From NCBI GenBank assembly GCA_019187195.1, contig JABAQT010000087.1:1-39918 (forward strand): 39,918 nt of DNA, read 5' to 3'. This DNA is from Bryobacteraceae bacterium (GTDB taxonomy: Bacteria; Acidobacteriota; Terriglobia; Bryobacterales; Bryobacteraceae). Shown piece after piece: positions 1 through 7,973 of this stretch. Position 1 is the first letter of the stretch, and each line of letters opens with the position of its first letter. Below the pieces are notes generated by a model. It was not told the DNA's origin, ran no database searches, and worked only from the letters and a program-made list of their open reading frames with translations. Both the position numbers and the translations under genes were made by a program.

Positions 1-131
1 CCGAAAACGAACCCACTCGTGAGCCGGTCACAAGAAAGGAAAACACACCAGCTTATTGCTGCGCCTGAGTTTTCGCATCCATCCAAGCGGTTGGCCGGGC
101 AGGGCGAGGTTATTCTCCAGCCGGTTAGAGT
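1..131. other. Left edge, no gene recognised
   Basis: No convincing coding frame lies here; the short open frames that start in this stretch run out of frame into the patatin gene and look like chance. A TATTCT box at 111-116 could be a -10 element for the patatin gene, but no well-spaced -35 element is visible. The neighbour on the left is outside the window, so partners of the patatin gene on that side cannot be judged. Confidence 0.5.
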
Positions 132-1079
132 ATGCGAAAGATTCTCTCTATCGATGGAGGCGGGATTCGTGGCATCGTTCCCGCGCTCGTGCTCGCGAAG
201 ATCGAGCAACTGACCGGCAAACCGGCGGCGCATCTTTTCGACCTGGTGGCGGGCACCTCGACGGGCGGCATCCTCGCGCTTGCGCTGGCCAAGCCGGGCA
301 AGGACGGCGAGCCGCAGTATCCGGCGGGCGACCTGGCGGCTCTCTACGAGAACGAGGGCGCGAACATTTTCCGCAAACCGGCGCGGCGCAAACTGCTTCC
401 AGCGGGGGCGCTATTTGAGGGGCGCTACGACGCAGCGGGTGTCGAAGGGGTTCTGGAACGCTATTTCGGGGAGGCGCGGTTGAACGAGGCGGTGACGGAA
501 GTGCTTGTCACCAGCTATGAGATCGAACGGCGGGCGCCGTTTTTCTTCCGATCGAGCAAGGCGCGGACGGACGGCAGCTATGACTTTCCGATGAAGCAGG
601 CGGCGCGCGCGACATCGGCGGCGCCCACCTATTTTGAACCGCTCAAGATCGAGACGGGAGACGCGAAAGGGTACTACGCGCTGGTGGATGGGGGGTTGTA
701 TGCGAATAATCCGGCGATGTGCGCCGCCGTCGAGGGCCAGCGTTTGTTTCCGGGCGAGGAGTTGCTGGTGGTGTCTCTCGGCACGGGCGCGCTGACGCGT
801 CCCCTGCCTTACCGGAAGGCGAGGAGCTGGGGGCTTGCGAGGTGGGCGAAGCCGGTGCTGGAGATAGTTTTCGACGGTGTCAGCAGCACGGTCGATTTCC
901 AGTTACGGCAGTTGCTTCGCAAGCGGTATGTTCGACTGCAGCCGAAACTCGATGAGTCTTTGCAAGAGATGGACAACGTTTCGCCTTCGAATATCCGCAA
1001 CTTAAAACTGCTGGCCGAGGGGGTTATCCGGGAGCGCGCGGCGGAATTGGATGAACTGAGCGAGATGCTGGTTTCCTAG
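132..1079 (+). CDS. Patatin-like phospholipase
   Basis: A 315-residue patatin-family lipid acyl hydrolase, expected to cleave acyl chains from phospholipids or other lipids with a Ser-Asp dyad. All family signatures are visible: the oxyanion-hole glycine loop DGGGIRG (residues 8-14), the nucleophile elbow GTSTG with Ser43, and the DGG motif with Asp186 followed by YANNP. There is no signal peptide and no membrane segment, so it is probably cytosolic. The N-terminal glycine loop beginning within eight residues of Met1 fixes the start; no clear Shine-Dalgarno is seen. The layout resembles CapV/plant-patatin-like stand-alone enzymes. CapV proteins act as effectors in CBASS defence, but no CD-NTase lies downstream and the upstream side is cut off, so a housekeeping lipase is the safer reading. 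It converges on the next gene with a 3-bp gap. Confidence 0.9.
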   Translation: MRKILSIDGGGIRGIVPALVLAKIEQLTGKPAAHLFDLVAGTSTGGILALALAKPGKDGEPQYPAGDLAALYENEGANIFRKPARRKLLPAGALFEGRYDAAGVEGVLERYFGEARLNEAVTEVLVTSYEIERRAPFFFRSSKARTDGSYDFPMKQAARATSAAPTYFEPLKIETGDAKGYYALVDGGLYANNPAMCAAVEGQRLFPGEELLVVSLGTGALTRPLPYRKARSWGLARWAKPVLEIVFDGVSSTVDFQLRQLLRKRYVRLQPKLDESLQEMDNVSPSNIRNLKLLAEGVIRERAAELDELSEMLVS

Positions 1080-1082
1080 ACA

Positions 1083-3536
1083 TTACCAGCCAAATGCGCA
1101 GTAGTCTTCCGCGGCTCCGATGGGCATTCCCGGAGGCGGTTCATGGACTTTGGGGAGGGCGGAGGGTTTCGGATCCCGCTGAAACCTCGCGATCCGGCGG
1201 GCAGCCTGGGCGAAGTGAACCTTCTGATTCGGATCATCCGTCACGGGGGCTTTCGAAAGCCAAGCCCGCAACTGTTCCAACCTGCCGGCGGCGATGTCGC
1301 GGACAGGGGCGGAAGCGGCGTCATTGACCGATAGTTCCATCAGGCCGCGGAGCGCGACTTCGTCCACAACGCGCGCCACCCCGGCGCTCAGTCCCTTACC
1401 AGGCGGCCGTTTCCAGGTGGCCGCGATGAGGCTGTCCAGCACCTCTCCAAGGCCGGGATTGGCGCTGTCGCGGGCGCTGTATTCGACGAGCCGGCCAGCG
1501 CGCTCCGCATTCAACAACAGGCCCACCGTCATGTTCGCGGCTACCTCGGCGGCGGACAGCGGATCGAATGTCAATCCGGTGCGGGAAGGAAAATATTCGC
1601 GGGTGCGGGGGAAGCCGAACGCGGCCGGAGGCAGCATTTGCAGGATGCGTTCGGGGAGAGTCAACGCATCGGGCTGGATGGTGGCGAGCAGTGCGTTCAG
1701 GGCCATCCTCTGCTCGGCGGCGGGTACGATTCGGGTGACCAACTGAGCGTCGCCGCGCAAGGAGTAGGTGTAGGAAAGACCGCCGAGGACTTTCGCCGCC
1801 GCCTCGGTCTGATAGCGATGGAGGAGGTAGACGGTCACCAGGGATTCCTCGAGCGTGTTCATGGGGCGGCCGATGGGGATGTTGCGTTCCGAGAAGCGCG
1901 AAAGGGCGCGCTCGCGGATGCGCATCAGGCCGCGCAACTCCTCGACAGGGCCGGCTCCGTTGTCCCAGAGATGCGCATTCGGGTGGGCGCTTCCCGGGGG
2001 ACGGGAATCCGCGTCGGTGATGAAATAGAGTCCGCGTTTGTAGGCTTCGGCCAGCAAGGCGGCAAGCTGAGGCGGGGCGGGGGCGTTGCCGAAATCCTGA
2101 TATCCGTAGGTGATGGCTACCTTGTCCCACTCCCCGATAGCGGAGGTATAGGCGTTCGACAGATCGAGAGTCCCATCCGGGGCGAGGCGGATGAGGGGGT
2201 GAGGATAGTCCATGACGGAAGCACGGCCGTGCGCGCTGGCAACGTAGTTATGCGCCAGCCCAAGGGTGTGGCCCACTTCGTGGGCCGCCAGTTGCCGTAA
2301 GCGGGAGAGGGACATTTCGAGCATGGCGTCCGGAGACGGCTTGCCCGCTTCGTAGGGCGCGAGCAGGCCCTCGGCGATGAGGTAATCCTGGCGCACGCGC
2401 AGGGAGCCGAGTGTCACGTGTCCCTTGAGGATCTCACCGGTCCGCGGATCGGTGACAGTGGCGCCATAGGACCAGCCGCGGGTGGAGCGATGGACCCATT
2501 GGATCACGTTGTAGCGGATGTCCATGGGGTCGGCTCCTTCGGGGAGCAACTCGACGCGGAAGGCATTACGGTATCCGGCCGCTTCGAAAGCCTGATTCCA
2601 CCAGCGCGCCCCTTCCATGAGGGCGGAGCGGATAGGCTCGGGGGCTCCGCGGTCCATGTAATAGACGATTGGTTCGACGGGGTCGCTCATGGCGGCGCGG
2701 GGGTCCTGCTTCCGCAAGCGGCGGCGCGTGAGATAACGCTTGCGTATGGGGGAGGAGACGGGCGTGGCGTAGTCGAAGAAGCTCTCGCTCGAGTAACCCG
2801 CGCGGGGATCAAACTCGCGCGGTTCGTAGCCCGGACCGGGCAGGGCGACGAACGAATGATGCTCGCGCACGGTGACCGCCTCGGGGCTCGGAACTACTTC
2901 GCCAAGCAGGCGCCCCTTGGGCTCGCCGGTGAAGGTCAGCGTCACTTCGACCTCGGTATTGCGGGGAAAGTTTTTTGTGCGGGGCAGGTAGAAGGCCGAA
3001 CGGGATTCGTCCAGATGATAATCGCCCTGACTCGATCGCCGGAGCGTGGCGGGTACGTGGTGCACATCACGCAGGTAGAAATTCGTGGCATCCACGAGCA
3101 CGCGGTTTCCCTCGACGGCTTCGACGCGGAAGCCCCACAACACGGATTCCGCGAACGATTCCCGCACCGCCCGGCGTTCGGCGGAATCATCCGTCACCGC
3201 GCGGAAATCGTAGTTCGACTGCACGAGGAGCACTGTTGGACCGGAGCGGGAGAAGCGGACGACGCGCGTAGCGCCCAACTGGCCGCGGTCGAGCCCGATT
3301 TCATTCGAGCCCAGGCCCGCGGGCAGCGAAGTCTGGTAGAGAAACTCGGTGTCCCACCTGCTGATTTCGAGATACAGCTTGCCGGCGCGCTCATCCCAAT
3401 AGAGCGGGAAGTAGCCGTCCAGCCTGGAGAGCCCCTCGACCTTCGAAGCGACGGGCACGGAAACAGCGGCGGGTCCGGATTGGCCCGGAGAGCAAGCGGC
3501 CAGGCACGTCAACAACACCGCGGCTCGCAAATACAT
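1083..3536 (-). CDS. Zinc-dependent metalloprotease lipoprotein (DUF5117/DUF4953-type)
   Basis: An 817-residue exported metalloprotease. The N-terminus is a lipoprotein signal with the lipobox LAAC (cysteine at residue 15), so the mature protein should be lipid-anchored in the envelope. The metzincin zinc site is HEVGHTLGLAHN at residues 419-430 (ligands H419, H423, H429; catalytic E420), followed by a Met-turn SVMDYP with Met442. The N-terminal third resembles the DUF5117/DUF5118 region and the C-terminal part the DUF4953 region of large proteases common in Bacteroidetes and Acidobacteria. Substrate is unknown; peptide scavenging or envelope protein turnover is likely. A consensus AGGAGG lies 4 nt before the ATG. 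It diverges from the DUF5060 gene across 65 bp. Confidence 0.88.
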   Translation of the reverse strand: MYLRAAVLLTCLAACSPGQSGPAAVSVPVASKVEGLSRLDGYFPLYWDERAGKLYLEISRWDTEFLYQTSLPAGLGSNEIGLDRGQLGATRVVRFSRSGPTVLLVQSNYDFRAVTDDSAERRAVRESFAESVLWGFRVEAVEGNRVLVDATNFYLRDVHHVPATLRRSSQGDYHLDESRSAFYLPRTKNFPRNTEVEVTLTFTGEPKGRLLGEVVPSPEAVTVREHHSFVALPGPGYEPREFDPRAGYSSESFFDYATPVSSPIRKRYLTRRRLRKQDPRAAMSDPVEPIVYYMDRGAPEPIRSALMEGARWWNQAFEAAGYRNAFRVELLPEGADPMDIRYNVIQWVHRSTRGWSYGATVTDPRTGEILKGHVTLGSLRVRQDYLIAEGLLAPYEAGKPSPDAMLEMSLSRLRQLAAHEVGHTLGLAHNYVASAHGRASVMDYPHPLIRLAPDGTLDLSNAYTSAIGEWDKVAITYGYQDFGNAPAPPQLAALLAEAYKRGLYFITDADSRPPGSAHPNAHLWDNGAGPVEELRGLMRIRERALSRFSERNIPIGRPMNTLEESLVTVYLLHRYQTEAAAKVLGGLSYTYSLRGDAQLVTRIVPAAEQRMALNALLATIQPDALTLPERILQMLPPAAFGFPRTREYFPSRTGLTFDPLSAAEVAANMTVGLLLNAERAGRLVEYSARDSANPGLGEVLDSLIAATWKRPPGKGLSAGVARVVDEVALRGLMELSVNDAASAPVRDIAAGRLEQLRAWLSKAPVTDDPNQKVHFAQAARRIARFQRDPKPSALPKVHEPPPGMPIGAAEDYCAFGW

Positions 3537-3540
3537 GACG

Positions 3541-3546
3541 CCTCCT
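3541..3546 (-). promoter_or_regulatory. Consensus Shine-Dalgarno of the metalloprotease gene
   Basis: The plus strand reads CCTCCT, so the minus strand carries AGGAGG, a full anti-16S match, four bases before the ATG at 3536-3534. It supports that start and contrasts with the gene on the other side of the divergent gap, which has no such site. Confidence 0.75.
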
Positions 3547-3589
3547 CGTGGAAGATTGGAAGTCTCATTTTCGCAGACGGCGGCGACGT

Positions 3590-3595
3590 TACACT
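3590..3595 (+). promoter_or_regulatory. -10-like box (TACACT) of a probably leaderless gene
   Basis: TACACT ends 6 nt before the ATG at 3602 and there is no Shine-Dalgarno in front of that ATG. A -10 element at this distance would put the transcription start at or next to the A of the start codon. No good -35 hexamer is visible. Confidence 0.35.
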
Positions 3596-3601
3596 GAAGT
3601 C

Positions 3602-5374
3602 ATGCGCGGGTTATGGTGGATGGCGGTGTTTGCGGGCGCGGCGGCGGCACAGCAGGTTTGTCCGCCCACTCCCACCTACTCTCCGTGCGAACTGGTTTTT
3701 GAACTGAATGCCGAAGAGGCGGCCGCTCACCCGAACCCCTACCTGAGCGTCGACATCCGCGCGGAGTTGCGCTCGCCGGCCGCGCGTACGCTGCTGATGC
3801 CGGCCTATTGGGACGGCGGGCGGCGCATGGTGATCCGTTTCACGCCCATCGATTCCGGGCCGTGGGATTTTCGCATCACCAGCAACCTGCCGCGTTTCGA
3901 CGCAAAGTTGGGAAAGATCGAGGCCACCGCGTCGGCTGACGCGGGGTTCCTGCTGCCGGCCAACGTCCATCACTGGATGTATTCGGAGTCGCGCAAAGCG
4001 CACCTGTGGATGGGCGACGCGTTTCCCGAATTCGCGGTCGCGCCGCAGGGCCAATTCGACGCTTACGTGGAGGCGAGGGCGAAGGCCAAGATCAACCACG
4101 TTCGCGGGCTTGTGTTAGGGAATCCCGGGGAGGAGAGGCGCGCCTTTGCGGAGGCGGGGCGGCCAGTTCCCGCGTTCTTCCAACAACTCGACCGGCGCAT
4201 CCTCGCTCTCAACCAGAAAGGCATGTTCGCCGACCTGATCCTGGCGCATGACGCGAAACAGCTTGTGGGTTTGTTTCCGAACTGGAAGGATCGCGAGCGC
4301 TTCCTCCGGTATCTGATTTCGCGCTATGCGGCGATGCATGTCACATGGCAGTTGCTGGCCGAGTTCGAATCGGCGGCCGACGGCCGGCAATTGATGAAAG
4401 AGATGGGGGCGGTAGTGAAGGAGCACGACCCCTACCACCATCCGAGATCAACGGGCACAACCGCCACCTCCGCGCCGCTGCTGGCCGACGGCTGGATGAA
4501 CTACGTTCAGCATTTCACGCAGGACGACGCGGTGGGCTCGATCGAGCACCAGTTGTATCCTTCGCCGTTCGTCAACACGGGATTCGCTTCCGAATCGCAG
4601 GGCGCGGCCGCGTTTCTCAGCCGCTTGTGGAACACGTCGATGGACGGCGAGTATCCTTCGGCGATGCTCGATCCCAAGAGTGCGGATTCGGCATGTTCGA
4701 AGGCGATGACGGCATGGTATGACCTGTTCGAGCGGACGCGCTGGTGGGAATTGGAGCCATACTTCGATGTCGACGGCGGGCGGGCGCTGGCGCTGCCGGG
4801 CGTGGAATACGTGGTCTACATGGAGAAGCCCGACCAGATCGAGATTCTCATCGAGAAACACGGCTACGATATCTACTGGCTGAATCCGCTCACGGGGGAA
4901 TTGACGCACGAAAAGAAGGATTTCAAGGGAGAAAAGTACGTTGCCGAGCCTCCGGACAAGACGCACCCGTGGGTGCTTCACCTGTCACGCGACGGCCGTA
5001 AGGAAGGAATGAAATCCTACAAGTTCGAATCGCGGCCGAATCTCATGCAGGAGATCGAGCAGAATCCGCTGAAGATGCCGTTCGACGTGGTGGAGCCGGT
5101 TAGCGACCCGCTGACGCTTTCCAAGCCCGTGCCCTATATGGTCAAGCTCAAGCGGGAGACTCGCGGCACGCGCCAGATGATGTACCTGTGGACCGGTGAG
5201 GCTCCCACGGAGGGGCGCGGTTACCGGATTCTCGGCACCGGGGATAAGGGCACTCTCCACATTCCCGCGAATCTTGCGAAGATTTTTCCAGCGGTCTTCA
5301 ACCTGCGCATTTACGCCATGAACGCGGCCGGGAAAGTGTATGCCGTGGACAAGGTATTCCGGCTCACCGAATGA
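3602..5374 (+). CDS. Exported DUF5060/DUF4038-type glycoside-hydrolase-like protein
   Basis: A 590-residue secreted protein with a Sec signal (MRGLWWMAVFAGAAAAQ). An N-terminal beta-sandwich of the DUF5060 type (roughly residues 25-130, ending in the segment around WDFRITSN) precedes a TIM-barrel region like DUF4038/apiosidase-like glycosidases, with HHWMYSESRKAHLWMGDAFP near 140-160. Candidate catalytic acids sit in LLAEFESA and in SMDGEYPSAM. The remaining C-terminal third is a beta-rich region of the type often found after such barrels. Substrate is unknown; a plant or microbial polysaccharide is plausible. An open frame extends upstream to 3548, but those 18 residues are arginine-rich and unlike a signal peptide, so the start at 3602 is preferred. 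The gene overlaps tsaB by ATGA. Confidence 0.75.
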   Translation: MRGLWWMAVFAGAAAAQQVCPPTPTYSPCELVFELNAEEAAAHPNPYLSVDIRAELRSPAARTLLMPAYWDGGRRMVIRFTPIDSGPWDFRITSNLPRFDAKLGKIEATASADAGFLLPANVHHWMYSESRKAHLWMGDAFPEFAVAPQGQFDAYVEARAKAKINHVRGLVLGNPGEERRAFAEAGRPVPAFFQQLDRRILALNQKGMFADLILAHDAKQLVGLFPNWKDRERFLRYLISRYAAMHVTWQLLAEFESAADGRQLMKEMGAVVKEHDPYHHPRSTGTTATSAPLLADGWMNYVQHFTQDDAVGSIEHQLYPSPFVNTGFASESQGAAAFLSRLWNTSMDGEYPSAMLDPKSADSACSKAMTAWYDLFERTRWWELEPYFDVDGGRALALPGVEYVVYMEKPDQIEILIEKHGYDIYWLNPLTGELTHEKKDFKGEKYVAEPPDKTHPWVLHLSRDGRKEGMKSYKFESRPNLMQEIEQNPLKMPFDVVEPVSDPLTLSKPVPYMVKLKRETRGTRQMMYLWTGEAPTEGRGYRILGTGDKGTLHIPANLAKIFPAVFNLRIYAMNAAGKVYAVDKVFRLTE

Positions 5375-6042
5375 CGGCGCGGATTCTGGCTATCGACACG
5401 ACATCGGACTTCGGCAGTCTCGCGCTGGCCGAGGGCGGGCGCATCGCCGAGGAGGTTGCGCTGCACTCGAGCGAAGGATTCGGGCACATTCTGTTCGGCC
5501 AGATCGAGGGTCTGCTCGAGCGCCATGGATGGGCGATCGGGGAGGTGGATTGTCTTGCCGCCGCGGCGGGGCCGGGCTCGTTCACGGGAGTCCGCGTCGG
5601 GCTTGCCGCCGCCAAGGGGCTTGCGGACGCGCTTGGAAAGCCCATTGTCGCAGTGAGCAATCTGCGCGCTCTCGCCACGTTCGGCTCCCATGCCGTTCGC
5701 GCTCCGCTGCTGGACGCGCGGAGAGGTGAGATTTATGGCGCGGTCTATGACGCCGCGGGCAATCTGATGCGGGATGAGGTGGTGATGAAATTTCCGGACT
5801 GGCTCAACCAGATCCCCGCTGGCGTTGAATTTCTCTCGCCGGATCCGGGGCTTTTCCTGCCGTCACTGCGCGCCACCGGTTGGGAGAATGCAAAGCTCAC
5901 GGGGACTCCGCGCCACCTCGCGGCGGCCGTGGCAAGGATCGCGGCGAGGGATTTTCCCGACGGCCGCGCCCAGGATCCGCTGTGGGTGGACGCGAATTAC
6001 GTCCGCCGGCCGGACGCGGAGCTGTTGTGGAAGGACGAGTAG
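5371..6042 (+). CDS. tsaB: tRNA threonylcarbamoyladenosine biosynthesis protein TsaB
   Basis: A 223-residue TsaB, close to the usual length of about 230. It is an inactive ASKHA-fold paralogue of TsaD that joins TsaD and TsaE in transferring the threonylcarbamoyl group to A37 of ANN-decoding tRNAs. The typical N-terminus ILAIDTTSDFGSLAL and the family segment AAGPGSFTGVRVGLAAAKGLA (around residues 68-88) are clear. It starts in a 4-nt ATGA overlap with the glycosidase-like gene, so translation is probably coupled, an odd pairing of a tRNA-modification gene with a secreted enzyme. Its end faces the ABC-F gene with a 10-bp gap. Confidence 0.95.
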   Translation: MTARILAIDTTSDFGSLALAEGGRIAEEVALHSSEGFGHILFGQIEGLLERHGWAIGEVDCLAAAAGPGSFTGVRVGLAAAKGLADALGKPIVAVSNLRALATFGSHAVRAPLLDARRGEIYGAVYDAAGNLMRDEVVMKFPDWLNQIPAGVEFLSPDPGLFLPSLRATGWENAKLTGTPRHLAAAVARIAARDFPDGRAQDPLWVDANYVRRPDAELLWKDE

Positions 6043-6052
6043 CGGCGGCGTA

Positions 6053-7969
6053 TCAGGCTCGCGCCTCTTCGATGGCGTGCGACACCTGCTCCCACTCCGC
6101 CATCAGGGTTTCAATGCGCGCGCGTTTTCCATCCATTCCGGCGGTCAACTCCATGGTGCGCGTGGCGCTTTGGAACACCGCCAACTCGCGCTCGGCGCGG
6201 GCGATCTCTTCCTCGAGGCGGGCGATCTCCTTTTCGATGGCTCCGGCGCGGTTTTCCATCTGTTTGAGCTTGATGGGATTGACGCGTTTGGCGGGCCGCG
6301 CTTCCTCCGTGGCGGCGGAAACGGGTTCCACCGGCGCGGGTGTCTGTTCGAGGACACCCGCCGCTTCCTGCTCCTTGCGGAAAAGATAGTCCTCGTAGTT
6401 GCCCGTGTAGATTCGCACTTCGCCATCGCCGATCTCGAAGACTTTGGTGGCGAGTCCGTCGATGAAATAGCGGTCGTGCGACACAAACACGAGGGTTCCG
6501 GCATATTTCCGCAAGGCTTCGAGCAGGACATCCTTGGCGCGCATGTCGAGGTGGTTGGTGGGTTCGTCGAGCAGCAGGAAGTTGGAGGGATGCAGCAGCA
6601 GGCGCGCGAGCGCGTAGCGGTTCCGCTCGCCGCCGCTGAGGACGCCGATGCGCTTGAAGACGTCATCATCACTGAAGAGGAAGCATCCGAGCAGGGTTCG
6701 CAGTTCGGTTTGCGTGCGGTTTTCGGAGATGCTGACGAGATCATCGAACATGCGCGCGTCCGGATCGAGTTCCTTGTACTGATCCTGCGCGAAGTAATCG
6801 GGCTCGACGTTGTGCCCCAGGCGGTACTCGCCGGCGGTGAGGGGTTCCGCGCCCGCGAGCAGTTTGATGAGCGTCGACTTCCCCGCCCCGTTGACGCCCA
6901 CCAGCGCGACACGGTCGCCGCGCTCGATGAGGAAGTTCACATTCGTAAGAACACGTTTGGCCCCGTAGCTCTTATCCACCTGGACGAACTCGGCGACGAC
7001 GCGGCCACTCGGCTTGGGTTGCGGGAAATTGAAGTGGATGGTGGCTTCCTCGGGCGGCACTTCGACGCGCTCGATGCGTTCGAGTTCCTTGATGCGGCTC
7101 TGGACCAGTTTGGCCTTTGAAGCCTGGGAACGGAAGCGGCTGATGAACGCCTCGAGCTGCTCGATGCGTTCGTTCTGGTTGCGCGCCACGGCGCGCAGGT
7201 GATCGAGGCGCTCGCGTTTCAACTCGAGATATTTCGAATAGTTGCCGGGATAGAACCACACCTTCTTGTTCCAGATCTCGATCAGCTTGCCGACGGTGAC
7301 GTCGAGAAAGTAGCGGTCGTGCGAGATGAGGATGTAGGCGTGGGGATAGGAGCGCAGATAGCTTTCCAGCCAGTTGCGGGCCTCGAGGTCGAGGTGGTTG
7401 GTAGGCTCATCGAGCAGCAGGAGGTTGGGTTTTTCGAGCAGCAATTTCGCGAGCGCGATGCGCATCTGCCAGCCGCCGGAAAATTCATCCGTGTAGCGAA
7501 ACCAATCTTCCTTTCTGAAACTGAGCCCGGCGAGGACGGTTCCTACCTGCGCCTCGAGCGAGTAGCCGTCGCGGGTGCGGAATTCAGTATCGATCTGATG
7601 ATAGCGGTCCGCGAGCAACGAGTACTCTTCCGAGGCGGGATCGATCTCGCCCATGCGGTGGTTGAGTTCCTCGAGTTCGGCTTCCATGGCTTTGAGATCC
7701 TGGAAGACGGAGAGGCACTCCTCGAATACGGTGCGCCCGCGCAGGGAGAGCCCCTCCTGCGGCAGATAGCCAAATTTCGTTCCGCGGACACAGGCGATCT
7801 CGCCCGAGTCGAGTTGTTCGAGGCCGGCAAAGATTTTCAGCAGGGTCGATTTGCCCGTGCCGTTGCCGCCGACGATGCCCGCGCGGTCGCGCGGTCCGAC
7901 CAGCCAATCGGCGTCCTCGAAGAGGACTTTCGGGCCAAACCGCTTGCCCGCCTTGATGAGTTGAATCAT
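6053..7969 (-). CDS. ABC-F family ATPase (Uup/EttA/YheS group)
   Basis: A 638-residue soluble protein with two ABC ATPase domains and no membrane segment, the hallmark of ABC-F translation factors that work on the ribosomal E site. Walker A1 is GGNGTGKST (34-42), signature 1 SGGWQMR (164-170), Walker B1 with DEPTNHLD (187-194); Walker A2 is GVNGAGKST (358-366), signature 2 SGGERNR (445-451), again followed by DEPTNHLD. A charged linker (about 240-305) corresponds to the P-site tRNA interaction motif. The last 70 residues are a Glu/Arg-rich coiled coil, as in Uup and YheS. Subfamily and any antibiotic-resistance role cannot be settled by eye. It is last in the rlmH-accD-aminoacylase run, 4 bp after its neighbour. 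Confidence 0.92.
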   Translation of the reverse strand: MIQLIKAGKRFGPKVLFEDADWLVGPRDRAGIVGGNGTGKSTLLKIFAGLEQLDSGEIACVRGTKFGYLPQEGLSLRGRTVFEECLSVFQDLKAMEAELEELNHRMGEIDPASEEYSLLADRYHQIDTEFRTRDGYSLEAQVGTVLAGLSFRKEDWFRYTDEFSGGWQMRIALAKLLLEKPNLLLLDEPTNHLDLEARNWLESYLRSYPHAYILISHDRYFLDVTVGKLIEIWNKKVWFYPGNYSKYLELKRERLDHLRAVARNQNERIEQLEAFISRFRSQASKAKLVQSRIKELERIERVEVPPEEATIHFNFPQPKPSGRVVAEFVQVDKSYGAKRVLTNVNFLIERGDRVALVGVNGAGKSTLIKLLAGAEPLTAGEYRLGHNVEPDYFAQDQYKELDPDARMFDDLVSISENRTQTELRTLLGCFLFSDDDVFKRIGVLSGGERNRYALARLLLHPSNFLLLDEPTNHLDMRAKDVLLEALRKYAGTLVFVSHDRYFIDGLATKVFEIGDGEVRIYTGNYEDYLFRKEQEAAGVLEQTPAPVEPVSAATEEARPAKRVNPIKLKQMENRAGAIEKEIARLEEEIARAERELAVFQSATRTMELTAGMDGKRARIETLMAEWEQVSHAIEEARA

Positions 7970-7973
7970 TCCT

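Noticed and set aside
132..1079. CBASS anti-phage system
   Set aside because: Only the patatin-like protein is present; no CD-NTase, Cap2 or Cap3 gene is visible, so a defence system is not claimed.
2418..3707. 429-codon plus-strand frame opposite the metalloprotease
   Set aside because: The minus-strand protein carries a lipobox and a complete zinc motif; the plus-strand translation has no motif.
5825..7120. 431-codon plus-strand frame spanning the tsaB end and the ABC-F gene
   Set aside because: It crosses two confident genes and has only low-complexity composition.
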